The notes under the pieces were generated by a model. The model was not told the DNA's origin, searched no databases, and was given only the letters and a program-made list of their open reading frames with translations. The position numbers and the translations under genes were made by a program. DNA of 64,000 bases from positions 14,744,325 through 14,808,324 of the forward strand of contig CP137680.1 in NCBI GenBank assembly GCA_037976565.1, read 5' to 3'. Below, piece by piece: positions 1-9,924 of the stretch (within the stretch, counting starts at the first letter, position 1; each line of letters opens with the position of its first letter). Source of the stretch: Mesocentrotus franciscanus (lineage: Eukaryota > Echinodermata > Echinoidea > Camarodonta > Strongylocentrotidae).

Positions 1-37
1 GCCACTCCTACCATCCATCCTCTCCAACCGGCGCTAC

Positions 38-164
38 AGTTCTCCTTAGAACTATAAGCTAAGAAAGATAACCAACAGTCTTTTTCAAGACTACACCAAC
101 AGTCCTTTTCAGAACTACACACACTCAAGAAAGAATAGATTACCGAGAGTCCTTTTCAGGACTC
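38..164 (+). promoter_or_regulatory. Four tandem histone-type 3' end stem-loops with HDE-like motifs
   Basis: Four hairpins with 6-bp stems and 4-base loops lie at 38-53 (loop CCTT), 77-92 (loop TTTC), 101-116 (loop TTTC, one stem mismatch) and 147-164 (loop TTTC, 7-bp stem). Stem bases vary but mostly still pair. AC-rich bases follow, as after the histone mRNA stem-loop. TAAGAAAGA (60-68) follows hairpin 1 and CAAGAAAGA (126-134) follows hairpin 3; CAAGAAAGA is the classical sea urchin histone downstream element that pairs with U7 snRNA. No histone coding sequence is visible to the left because the window starts here. These could be the 3' end of a histone-like transcript or repeat-borne copies. 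Confidence 0.55.
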
Positions 165-238
165 CCCAATCCTCCCTCTCTCTCACATGGTGCAACCGCA
201 TGTCTACTGTATATCTACATCACCATGCAAGCCGATAC

Positions 239-505
239 TTATAAGCAGCATCTAAATATCACTTTGTATATTTGCCGATTGGTCTTTTTACCAGTTTTGT
301 CCATTACCGTTAGGTTTATGTCTAAATGACCGATTACTCTTGGATTTTTCATTTTTTTAAACCAAGAAGGAACTATGGGTTCTTCTATAGTTCCACAGTA
401 TTCTCTAATTATATTCGGATTAACTTTATTTGTTCTTTCTGATTCTGATAGTGTATCCGGGGATGGGGGAGGGAGGTCATGCCAAATAGTAGCATGTTCT
501 AACAA
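239..505 (-). CDS. Unrecognised 88-codon open frame, possibly a coding remnant
   Basis: An 88-codon minus-strand frame of mixed, non-repetitive composition with several prolines, acidic residues and tryptophans near its start and middle. I do not recognise the family. It sits between the histone-like hairpins and a MITE at 514-660, with no clear splice signals at its ends. It could be an exon, a transposon protein fragment or chance. Comparison with other echinoid genomes would decide. Confidence 0.2.
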   Translation of the reverse strand: MLEHATIWHDLPPPSPDTLSESERTNKVNPNIIREYCGTIEEPIVPSWFKKMKNPRVIGHLDINLTVMDKTGKKTNRQIYKVIFRCCL

Positions 506-513
506 TAAATTCT

Positions 514-660
514 GGGCCCTGTTTCATAAAACTTGTTATCAATAACAAATGCTAGATTTCTATGAAAATGTTGCTCTCAGTCAATCAAATGCCATGATTT
601 CATTAGCTTATAACAGTTATTGTAACTTGTATTGATAACAAAATTTATGAAACACAGCCC
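514..660. mobile_element. MITE, GGGCCCTGTTTCATAAA family, copy 1
   Basis: A 147-bp imperfect palindrome with ends GGGCCCTGTTTCATAAA and TTTATGAAACACAGCCC. The inner arms carry ACTTGTTATCAATAACAA and its complement. Two more copies lie at 25829-25975 and 31469-31617, so it is a dispersed non-autonomous family. It has no coding capacity. Confidence 0.75.
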
Positions 661-1016
661 TGATCCGTGTGCTACAATACCTCCTCGAAAACTCGTCAGC
701 GAATTTAGATTTAAACATAAACTTTGTTGAATATTTGGATTGTTCAATTGTTCATCTATAACAAAATAAATTGCTATTTGACTATTGGATTTTGGATATT
801 GGACTCGGAGACTAATCCCGGTGTGGGGGGGGGGGGAATAATTTGTTCATACTAGCACACGCCCCACACACAATAAGAATGTATAGAAAAAAGTACAAAA
901 TTAATGATAAATGGACAAAATGGTTGATGGAAAAAATGTTGTTGGACGAAATGATGTTAGACCATATGAAAATTGGACCAAGTGGTAATTTACACCTATT
1001 TTTTTTGTGTACACAG

Positions 1017-1100
1017 GGTCTGCAAGCGTTTCAGAGGCATCCACCGCGATGGCATCAATGAATTTGGACGTTGTTACTGATGCCATTGTTAATCAGGAAG
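1017..1100 (+). CDS. Probable upstream exon of the death-domain gene
   Basis: An 84-bp exon between an acceptor (pyrimidine-rich tract, ACACAG) and a donor (GAAG then GTACAA). Only one frame is open. It reads a short Ser/Ala-rich stretch (SASVSEASTAMASMNL) then DVVTDAIVNQE, and ends after one base of a codon. Its end phase joins the exon at 1877 as DAEVTNEH..., which looks like the start of an alpha-helical domain. No start codon or promoter was recognised upstream, so the gene's 5' end is unknown. Confidence 0.45.
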
Positions 1101-1876
1101 GTACAAAATCTGTAATACTCCTAAATTACAGACTAAAAATTAGTCTAAAAAACACGAGATTATAAATGACGAGATATCTGAAGGTAGAGAAGAAATTGAA
1201 TAAAACTTTGAAGGTATAATTTTTGCAGTAAAGTCTAGGTTTGGTATGAATTTCACACTACAATTAAACAAATATCTATATACATAAACATGTACATATA
1301 CATATAGTTTTTTTTTCTCAAAAATTAAAGCACAATCGTAATCGCCACAGCGTACTGAGAGAGATAGTGGTGACATGCGCACACATACTCGATCAAAGCT
1401 CAATTCATGGAGCTCCAAATAGTTTCTTCCCATAAAATAATATGGAAGGGAACGACTACTTCAGCGTTCCATGACTTGAACCTTGAGTGCATACGCGTGC
1501 GCGTGTCACAACTATCTCTCTCAATACGCTATATGGTAATCGCTACGCCATTCCATGATAAACATTTCCGTTAAAGCCTTTCTTGGAGAAATCACTACTT
1601 ACAAAGTGATCAACTCAACCAACTCGTGATATTGTAATCAGTATGGAAGCTATGTACTGTAGGAAACAACTAAGCATTTTCCCTATTATAACTTTCTAAA
1701 TTATTCAACTCCTCAAATAGCACTAATTTTAAATTAGGGAATAAACATGTACTATAATCCTTGCATTTTTGTCCCGATTTTTGTCTTCTTTTAGATTTCA
1801 ATAGATTTAAATTCATTAGGTCACTACGGCCTCTGATAAAGATATGATTTAGTAAGTTACCTTTATTTTATTGTAG

Positions 1877-2095
1877 ATGCAGAGGTGACAAACGAACATA
1901 TGAAGAACTTGTCAAAACTACTCGATATAAATCATTTCGATTCGATCATTTCCCACTCTTAAAATCAGGCACAACCGAGGCATCACTAGGGAACACAAAT
2001 TTAACATCGCCGAGACCGTTGGTTTCCACAGAAGTCAACATTCCTCCTCAAGGTGCATCAGCAGCAGTCGGTGAAGTTTCTACTTCTACAGCAAG
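1877..2095 (+). CDS. Death-domain gene exon with a reading-frame conflict
   Basis: A 219-bp exon with acceptor TTTTATTGTAG and donor AAG/GTTAGA. Joined to the exon at 1017-1100 it reads a helix-like segment (VTNEHMKNLSKLLDINHF) and then meets a TAA at 1960-1962. The frame that is open to the end of the exon encodes a Ser/Thr/Pro-rich linker and joins the death-domain exon at 8813 in perfect phase (AG plus G). The two good halves are therefore one base out of frame. The cause could be a one-base deletion near 1950-1965, an assembly error, or a wrong choice of upstream exon. Confidence 0.5.
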
Positions 2096-2894
2096 GTTAG
2101 ATTTTTTTCTTCTTAATTGCTAATGTGCTTTTTGATCATTCTTGATTAAAATCTCATTGATGTGATCAGCCCCGTAGCCAGAGTTTGATGTTTGGGGGGC
2201 ACATACATGTAATTGATCGACGTCCTGGGGAGGGTCTATGACCCTCCCCTGGCTACGTGCCTGGATGTGATAGGCCAAAACTTCGGGAACAATATCAATA
2301 TTGTTCTTAGATATCAACTATATGCCATCCTAGATCAAAAGGGTATAAACGAGATTTTGTTTGCGTTCTGGTACAACGGTTTTGCAATGTCTCTATCAAC
2401 GCCCATTGTGACTACATTACTGATTTGTAGTGTACTGGAAGGTGTATGCCTTTATGGGCATATCCCCGTAACGACACAGAAGGCAAAAACAAAGAGCGGA
2501 ATAAGATATGTAAGAATTTCCCCCGGCCCTTTTAGGGTTAAAGGGGAAGTCCACTCTTATATTAAGTTGGTTTTAATACAAGCAGAAAAATGAGAGAAAA
2601 GGGTCAGTTTAAATTTAAGCAAAATCCTATAAAAAATTAAAAAGTTATGATTTTTTAAAGGTGCGATCGTTCAAACCCAAATTGGCAACTCTGTGACGTA
2701 TCTTGCGAGGTCCCCTCCCATTTGCCCTGTACTTTTTAGAATGTGTAAACAAATATTACATTATTGAAACATTGTTGTAATACCTTGACAATTTACCAGG
2801 ATGAACCATTTGAGCCTTGCCCATCTCCAAACATACTGAAGTAATATACGGGATGACGATAAATTATAACTGCATGCTTCTTGTAGCTCCCTAC

Positions 2895-3160
2895 TATATA
2901 CAACGTAACATACCTTAGTGCTTGAGGTTTCATTACCCTGGTTAAGGGATTCAATTCCGCTTCTGCACTTAAAGGGGAAGGGGAAGAAACAGGTCAGTGA
3001 AAGTTTGTCCGCTACTAGATACAATGTAACAGACCTAATTAGTGCTTGAAGTGTTATTACCCAGGTCACGTGATCCATCTCCGATTCTGCAATTAAAGGG
3101 TAAGGGGAAGAAACAGCTAGGTCAGTAAAAGTTTGAGCAAAACCGATTGAAAATAAGAAA
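2895..3160. repeat. Two-copy direct repeat inside the outer MITE
   Basis: Two diverged copies of a unit of roughly 115 bp are in tandem, each containing TAGTGCTTGA, TTACC, GATTC, then AAAGGGGAAGGGGAAGAAACAG or a variant and GGTCAGTAAAAGTTTG. They lie within the first MITE's interior. No coding function is seen. Confidence 0.5.
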
Positions 3161-3939
3161 GGTGCGATCAATCAAATACAATTTGGCAGTTTGCCCTTTA
3201 CTAACAAACTTCAATAATAAATATTTCGCCTCTGACTAGAACATTTTCAATCATACATTTACTTTTAAGTAAAATTATTGCAAATATGTTTTTATGCAAC
3301 CCCTGTATGAAAAAAATCTATTCCATCATCAATAATTAAGAAACTGAAAGTTTATGAAATATTCTGTACTGAGAAAATAGGAGAGGAGTTCGCAAGATAC
3401 GTCACAGTGTAGCCAATTTGTTTCACTGATGTCAACTCCAGAAACTCATAACTTTCCTATTTTCTTAATCGGAAATTGGTCAAACTTTCACTAAATAATT
3501 TGTTTAAAGGGACTGCAGCATGGCAAATACTGGTTAACGCCATCTACGTCTTCTTTTGGACAACTGCACGTAAACGAATGGACTTGATTAACGGTAGTCA
3601 GCGACTTAATCTCTACATGGTCAGCGCGCGCTAGCGTTCGATCGCGAAACAGACTGAACTTCTCCTCACGCTTCGGTTTCGCGTATGTTGCACGCACGCA
3701 CGCGTCTCCGTAGTCGTACTAGCGAGCTTTAGATTCTGACACCGAACGACCTCGACTACGAGTGACGTCATTGTAATGCTCGTTGTTGAATCCACGTTGC
3801 CGTTGGGCCTCCTCTTGCTAGCGCTTTAGATTGTCACATGCACACAACGCAGTGCCAATGTTTAAACGCATGCGCAGTGATATTCGATACGTCTGCACAG
3901 CTGTTCCAACGTCAACTCCTTACCCAGGACCAGAATCCA

Positions 3940-4680
3940 ATTGAAACCAGTTGAAATCTCCAACTGGTTTCAATTGGTTTCAACTGGTTTCAATTGGTTT
4001 CAATTGGTTTCAATTGGAATACAAAATTTCCAGTTGAAACCAATTGCCGAACTGGAAAATATTGTTATGGGGTGTCATTTCCAGTTCAAACCAATAAGAA
4101 GTGCAACTGGAACCAGTAAGATAACTTTTCCAGTTACTCAATTGGTTCCAGTTAGAAGTCATTTCCAGTTACCCAACTGGTTCCAGTTAGAATTCATTTC
4201 CAGTTAGAAGTCATTTCCAGTTACCCAACTGGTTCCAGTAAGAATTCATTTCCAGTTACCCAACTGGTTCCAGTTAGAATTCATTTCCAGTTAGAGTTCA
4301 TTTCCAGTTACCCAACTGGTTCCAGTTAGAATGCATTTCCAGTTAGAAGTCATTTCCAGTTACCCAATTGGTTCCAGTTAGAATTCATTTCCAGTTACCC
4401 AACTGGTTCCAGTTAGAATTCATTTCCAGTTACCCAACTGGTTCCAGTTCGAATTCATTTCCAGTTAGAAGTCATTTCCAGTTACCCAACTGGTTCCAGT
4501 TAGAATTCATTTCCAGTTACCCAATTGGTTCCAATTAGAAGTCATTTCAGTTACCCAACTGGTTCCAGTTAGAAGTTCAACTGGAACCAGTAAGATAATT
4601 TTCCAGTTACCCAACTGGTTCCAATTGGAAAATATTTCCTATTTCCAGTTACCAAACTGGATCCAATTGAAACCAGTTAA
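3940..4680. repeat. CCAGTTACCCAACTGGTTCCAGTT minisatellite
   Basis: A dense array of about 18-38-bp units built on CCAGTT, ACCCAACTGG, TTCCAGTTAGAA and TTCATTT. Many units are themselves palindromic (CAACTGG against CCAGTTG). It begins with a Q-W-F-N-type unit CAATTGGTTTCAACTGG. Frames read across it are repeat artefacts and not genes. Confidence 0.85.
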
Positions 4681-4689
4681 ATTGCATAT

Positions 4690-5090
4690 TATCTGCTTGT
4701 GTGCATATCAATGTTTTATGTAATTTATTTTGATTTACAACGTACTTATTAATTAATTTTCATTTGCAAGTAATGCATTTGTTTTAGATACATATAAAGA
4801 TTTATTAGCAATGATAAGCATGTTCATAAATAACATATTTTTTTTTAATTACAACAGATTAAAAGTTGATTAGTAAAACACTAACCATGGACAAAATACA
4901 TCAAATACTAACATATAGGCCTATTTCTTTGCTAAGTCTATTATAATATTATGAAATGGTCTGCATATTATAATGCCCTTTACATTGTAACTAATGTAGA
5001 CATATAACAATGCTTCTGTGTTGACATGAGCGATAATTAGTGCAAGAGCTAATTAACTTATAACTAATTAAGGTTATGCCAACTGTAAGT
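4690..5090. other. AT-rich interior of the foldback element
   Basis: I see no gene, repeat or RNA signal in this stretch. It is AT-rich single-copy-looking filler between satellite patches. Confidence 0.5.
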
Positions 5091-5239
5091 TTCAATTCCA
5101 TCCAGTTGAAACCAATTGAAACCAATTAAAACCAGTTGAAGCCAACTGGTTTCAATAGGAAAATTGGAACAACTGGTTCTAGTTGAAACCAATTAGGCAA
5201 CTGGAACCAGTTGGCAATTGGTTTCAACCATGGGTGTCG

Positions 5240-7460
5240 ATCACGGGGATGGGGATATATCCCCCAATATTTCAGATGGGGATATATCCCCCAATAATTC
5301 ACCATCAAACAAACAAAAATGAAGAGAAAAATTAATGATGAGAGCCCGATGAGAGTAGTTAATGGTTATTACTCCCAAGATGACCATCAATATACACATG
5401 TTGCTATCTCATTTTCATAATACATACATATATAAATAGAAAACGAAGTAAATGAGACAACCGTATATGAGACAAGAATAAAGTGAATTCTCGCTCATAC
5501 GGCCTCATCAGGAATTGATGAATTTATTCAATTTATTCAATCAACAGCATCATAGAAATGCAGTGCGCCAAATGCAAAGCCGCAGCGTTAAAAAGCAACG
5601 AGCTAAATGCTAAGCGCGAAGCGAAAAAGTGCAAAAAAGAAGTAGAGAGTGGGAGAGTTATAAGATAGTTCACGTTGTTGTGTTGTTTCTGTTCACCCTT
5701 TTTAAAATTCACGTCATTGTATCTTTATTTGTTTTGTTTTTCACTCATTTTATTTCCTGATATTTCCTAAAACATTTTTCAAAACGCGCTAGGAGTTACA
5801 GTCGTGTATTTGTTTAACTCTTTTAATTTGGGCATTATTGCCAAGAAAATATTATCAACCAATTCCTCAATATAAAGAACTCTTAAAGGTAAAGGAAGAA
5901 CATCACATGACTTTTGGCCAGTTCAATCTGAAGTGATTTTTAAAGCTATGACTATGTGGGGTTGATGATGCGTTTTTTCATAATGCAAGTAAAGTAATCA
6001 AATATTGTATCATTGAAGAGAAAGACGGTTTTGTCCAAATGGCAGCATGTAGGAGACGAACTTTCAGTTTGTTCCCTGATTCATACTCAGTATCTATTTT
6101 GTTTTATTGATTTCATCCATTTCTTTGTTTATTTATATCTCTACATGTAAAACATTTGAAGAGCTATTTTCCGAAAGGAGCAAAATCTTTTGATAGCAAA
6201 TGGAGATAATGATATACATTTTCCTCTATTTACCTTGAACAAAATTATTAACCTAAATTACGAGAGAAATTATGAACACATGCATCTTTTAATAACAATT
6301 TTCCATAGACACCTGAACAAAATCGGGTAAACAAAGAGTTCTTTCTTAAGTTACACACATGGATCTAGTGCCTCTTGAAAATAAGCTCTTTGTATGTACA
6401 TAAACAAGCAATACAACAGAATACTCCAGTTCGATATTTTGGAGAAAGATTATTATGTCACAACTTATTTTTGTTTTATTGAAAAGCTGATGTAGGCCTA
6501 TGTATTGTATTCAAACGTAACAGGCATAAGATAGTTAAGGTGTTTTTGAAGGTTAGAATGTTATTAAGTTTGAAGTTTTGTTTATAACACCCTTCCAATA
6601 ATAATGCACCTTCTAAGACTGGTTATAGTTTTTGAGAAAAAATAGTGCTCTGGTCAGGGCCTTAGGGAATATTATGCTTATATTTTAGAGCGTATCTGGT
6701 ATGATAAGTATATCTGGGTGAAGAAGGAGATAATGGAAGTTTGTTGTTTGGTAGTTGGAACGTAAGTTTTATATTATGTTTTTAAGAAACAGACAGTTTG
6801 TATGAGATCAGGAGTGGAAATTTTCTGTCATTTTGAGAACCAAATTTTGCATCAGTGATATTCTGTTTCATTGAATTGAGTTTCCGCAGAGAGGATTCAG
6901 TTGGTTTAATTAAAGAAGGAAGAGAGTCAAATGAAGAACCAAAAGCAATATGTTTTTCATTTACTAATGAGAACTATGTTTTTTGAGATCTCCTTACACA
7001 GAATATTGGAATGGGTTTTCACGATGAATGTTGTTTGGAGACATCAATATTCATAAAATGTATGTTTCTATCACCAGGAAATAAAGAATTTTCTGTCTAC
7101 ATGAACTTTTCCTGGTTGCTTATTAATGCATTTGCCCACTGGTAACATAATACTTTCACAAGTTGATATCCCTCACCATTGGATTTTTTTTTGGTAATGT
7201 CTAAATTTCGTTTAAAAATAGATGATATCAGTCTGGTAGGCCTACACTGCAGGCAAGAGTCAGGACTAACATTTAGCATGTTATTAATTTTATTACCACT
7301 CTTATATTCTCTGAAATGTTATCTTTATTGAGGGTGACTTGAAAAAGTTAATAACTTGGAAGGGAGGGGTGCAGCCTGCACTACCTCTTGGTTGTTTTGA
7401 TCCATTGCCGAAAATATTTTGGCATCTATCATCCCCCCAACCACGGATACAAATCGACAC
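5240..7460. other. Non-coding core of the foldback element
   Basis: No transposase, exon or RNA gene was recognised. A local direct repeat GGGGATATATCCCCCAATA occurs twice at about 5249-5296. The rest is AT-rich with no long open frame. Confidence 0.5.
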
Positions 7461-7803
7461 CCTTGGTTTCAACTGGTTTCAATTGGAACCATTTGTTCCA
7501 ATTTCCCTATTGAAACCAGTTGACAACTGGTTTCAATTGGTTTTGCTCCAATTGGTTTCAACTGGATTTTGGTCCTGGGTAATTTCGTCAAAAAAGTGAA
7601 ATTAAATAGGTTAAAAGTATAACGCGATTGATAGGTATTTGTTGTTTTCATTGCAGTCATATATATCTTCTCGAATTATAGTCTCACTAAATGCTGTAGT
7701 ATGATGGCCGGCTTCGGCATTGGTGTGCAGCTCGTAGCTAGTCGTTGTGATCACTTCAAGAAAGGCCTAAAATTTGCCCGACTCCCGTTGTGTCAATTCA
7801 CAA

Positions 7804-8015
7804 GGGCGCTTTCGCAAACGCGACGGAAGCATAGACTACGGGAGAATTACAGCGATACAGCTCTCCCGTCGCGTTTAGGGAACGAACGCTATCATTGCCG
7901 CGTACGGTTGTGAAAATCGACAAGACGCGGAAATTTCAGATTCGCGCATGCGCAGATTGTTTTTTTCGCTCGCGTTACCGTACTCTTTGCTTTACGTCGC
8001 GTTGCGAAAGCGCCC
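7804..8015. mobile_element. Small inverted-repeat element, inside the right arm of the TTAA element
   Basis: GGGCGCTTTCGCAAACGCGA near 7804-7823 is repeated inverted as TCGCGTTGCGAAAGCGCCC near 7997-8015, giving an element of about 212 bp. It is GC-richer than its surroundings. It is either a separate MITE or an internal palindrome of the TTAA element. No coding capacity. Confidence 0.5.
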
Positions 8016-8812
8016 TACAGACGCGTAGACGACGAGCGAGAAGCAGATGGCGCATGCGTAGTTCCTTAATATGACGTCACTCGTAGTCGAGGTCGTTCGG
8101 TGTCCAGGATCTAAAGCTAGCTATTATACCCGATTGGCCCCGAGTCAAGCCACGGGAACTTGACACGTAGTATCGTCATGCTACAGTCCCTTTAACTCAT
8201 TGTTATGCTTTTATTAAAACCAACTTATTGTCAGGATGGATCTCCCCTTCAAGACATGAAGAGATATATATTTCACTCTTGTCATATTATTTATATGGGT
8301 ATTAATCCAAATTTACTGTTATTCATTTAGTAAAATTTCAATCAAAGAAAGTAATTTCATTTATAGCTTCAATGTACAGATAAAGGGTATTCAATTTTGG
8401 GGAATGTTGATAAAAACTGAATTTATCCTGGTGCAATATAAATGGTATACGATATTATTCATAGTTTGGATTGCCTATCAGATTATCAAATTATTTTCAC
8501 ACAATCACTTTTTCAGAATATCAAGAATGTGCTATAGTAAAGTAAGAGGGAGAGTTTTATTGTTTATTAGTTATGGTGTCATACAATGAGTAACAATAAT
8601 TGTAAGCTGCGCACACGTAAGCTGCGCACACGTCGTGCGACATACGTTTTTATCGGAATCTTATACCAAGAATATACGAACTTTTAATTGACAGTACATA
8701 ACAATTCCTATAGACAATATGGATTTGAAATTGCCCCTAAGTTGATTTTGTCAAAGTCTGTGCAATCGTGGTATTTGAACTAAATAAAACTTGTATATTT
8801 TTATTTAAATAG

Positions 8813-9065
8813 GAAAGTGGAGGACAAAATGCTAAATAAGTTGGCAAGCCACGTTCCAAGCAAGGCCTACAACACGTTTAGCGAAGTGCTAGGAATCGAG
8901 CAAAATCAGGCACAGAACATTTTGGATAGGTGGTCGACCGACTATGAGAAGGCAACGAGGGATTGCATGAGTATATGGAAGAATAAATCAACCCGTAGTG
9001 TGGCTGACTTACATCAAGTTCTGAGAGCAGCTGAATTGGGGGCTTTAATTGTTTACTGTAATTAA
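8813..9065 (+). CDS. Death-domain exon
   Basis: The acceptor TTTATTTAAATAG precedes an open frame of about 83 codons ending in TAA at 9063-9065. The first base completes an Arg codon left by the exon at 1877-2095. The protein has the six-helix pattern of a death domain: helix 1 MLNKLASHV, helix 2 AYNTFSEVLG, helix 3 EQNQAQNILD, helix 4 DYEKATRDCMSIWK with the typical core Trp, helix 5 SVADLHQVLRAAE, and a short helix 6 ELGALI. Death domains mediate homotypic assembly in apoptosis and innate immune signalling, and sea urchin genomes are rich in them. Which family member this is cannot be told. Helix 6 is cut short by the stop, so either the protein ends here or a downstream exon is used instead. 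Confidence 0.7.
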
Positions 9066-9119
9066 CATCAATAACACTCATGAACGCATGCATAATTATG
9101 TTCTCTTATATTAGCTCTT

Positions 9120-9920
9120 ATGTTCAAAAAAATCGTTAGACAAGCGGAGAAAATTGTAGGGCAGGAACTTGACTTCGAATATGTGTGTAGAAACAGAGTG
9201 CTTGAAAAGGCGAAATCGATTTATCATAACAGTCGTCACCCCCTAAATAATGTGGTTCTAAGGTCAGGAAATAGGCTGAGATCTCTGAGGTACAGAACAA
9301 GTAGGTTTCTTAACTCATTCGTGCTAGCTCAATCAGGCTGTTGAACGAGTAGAGTTTGGTTTAGTTCTTGTCAGATACGCAAGTATACCTTAATAAAACA
9401 ACAATGTAAAATTCAATTTTGCTTACTGTCGAAATATCAAGCAAAATCTCTCTTAATCTGAGAATTGTTGACACTCCTATGTTTTAGGCTCTGATAGTCT
9501 TAATTAAATGATCCCAAGCTGATGAAATGATAAATAGCTTTATGATTGTTTATATTCGAAAATCGGATACCCTCTTGTTCCAATTAAGTATTACTCTTAT
9601 CGTATATGGTACAGGCCTGTCTTATTTGATCTGAATTATGAATTGGATTCGGTCTGAATTGTGAAATGAATTTAATCTAAATTGTGAATTCAATTTTATC
9701 TGGATTATGAATTGAATCTAGTTACTTAGTATGAATTATAAATTGAATTTTAGTCTGCATTTTGTACTATCGCATTTCGTGTTATTTATGTTCAAATCAA
9801 CTGTATTATTCTGTATCCATTTGCATCTTATAAATGTTTATAATCTGTAATTTTGTATTGACATGCAAACGAAACAAATTTCCAATAATTGGACAATAAA
9901 ATTTGAATTAATTGAATTGA
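9120..9920 (+). mobile_element. 5'-truncated LINE: reverse-transcriptase ORF C-terminus and 3' end
   Basis: The frame 9120-9344 has the C-terminal pattern of CR1/L2-like LINE polyproteins: a VGQELDFEYVCRNRVLEKA helix, SRHPLNNVVL, a basic stretch and the ending YRTSRFLNSFVLA. AT-rich 3' UTR follows, ending about 9890-9920 in ACAATAAAATTTGAATTAATTGAATTG, a LINE-type 3' simple-repeat tail. The reverse-transcriptase core is missing, so this is a dead 5'-truncated insertion lying just downstream of the death-domain exon. Confidence 0.7.
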
Positions 9921-9924
9921 TATA

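Larger units (their letters stand above)
3920..7582. mobile_element. Foldback-type element with CCAGTT/CAATTGG satellite arms
   Basis: The ends are inverted: TTACCCAGGACCAGAATCCA at the left and, on the other strand, TTACCCAGGACCAAAATCCA at the right. Both run into repeats of CCAGTTGAAACCAATTG type. The left arm holds a long satellite (3940-4680); short inverted satellite patches lie at 5095-5230 and 7465-7570. The AT-rich interior encodes nothing recognisable. The structure (inverted arms built of short tandem repeats) is that of foldback elements, known in sea urchins as TU elements. No clear target duplication is visible. Confidence 0.65.
3508..8191. mobile_element. TTAA-flanked DNA element, second nesting level
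   Basis: Terminal inverted repeats AGGGACTGCAGCATG (3508-3522) and CATGCTACAGTCCCT (8177-8191) are directly flanked by TTAA at 3504-3507 and 8192-8195, a perfect four-base target duplication typical of piggyBac- or Kolobok-type transposons. A second inverted block of about 45 bp, ACACCGAACGACCTCGACTA..., occurs near 3738-3773 and on the other strand near 8071-8105. No transposase frame is present, so it is non-autonomous. It carries the foldback element 3920-7582 and a small element at 7804-8015 and lies wholly inside the older MITE. Confidence 0.75.
2542..8248. mobile_element. Outermost TTAA-type MITE, split by later insertions
   Basis: The left end follows TTAA at 2538-2541 and reads AGGGGAAGTCCACTC. 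The right end, on the other strand, reads AGGGGAGATCC beside TCAA (8249-8252), a degenerate copy of TTAA. Both arms then share AAGTTGGTTTTAATA (left near 2564-2579, right near 8210-8226). Inner inverted copies of GTGACGTATCTTGCGA (2693-2708) and TCGCAAGATACGTCAC (3391-3406) show a palindromic element of about 1 kb. It was later split by the element at 3508-8191. Non-autonomous; Kolobok- or piggyBac-like by target site only. Confidence 0.6.

Noticed and set aside
3941..4207. Frame with repeated N-W-F-Q-L motifs (also 5126 and 7339)
   Set aside because: It is the translation of the CAATTGGTTTCAACTGG satellite, not a protein repeat gene.
3940..4680. Regularly spaced repeats that might suggest a CRISPR array
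   Set aside because: Units are contiguous and variable without unique spacers, and the DNA is clearly animal.
8404..8589. 61-codon frame with a hydrophobic stretch upstream of the death-domain exon
   Set aside because: AT-rich, no splice sites matching the neighbouring exons and no recognisable family.
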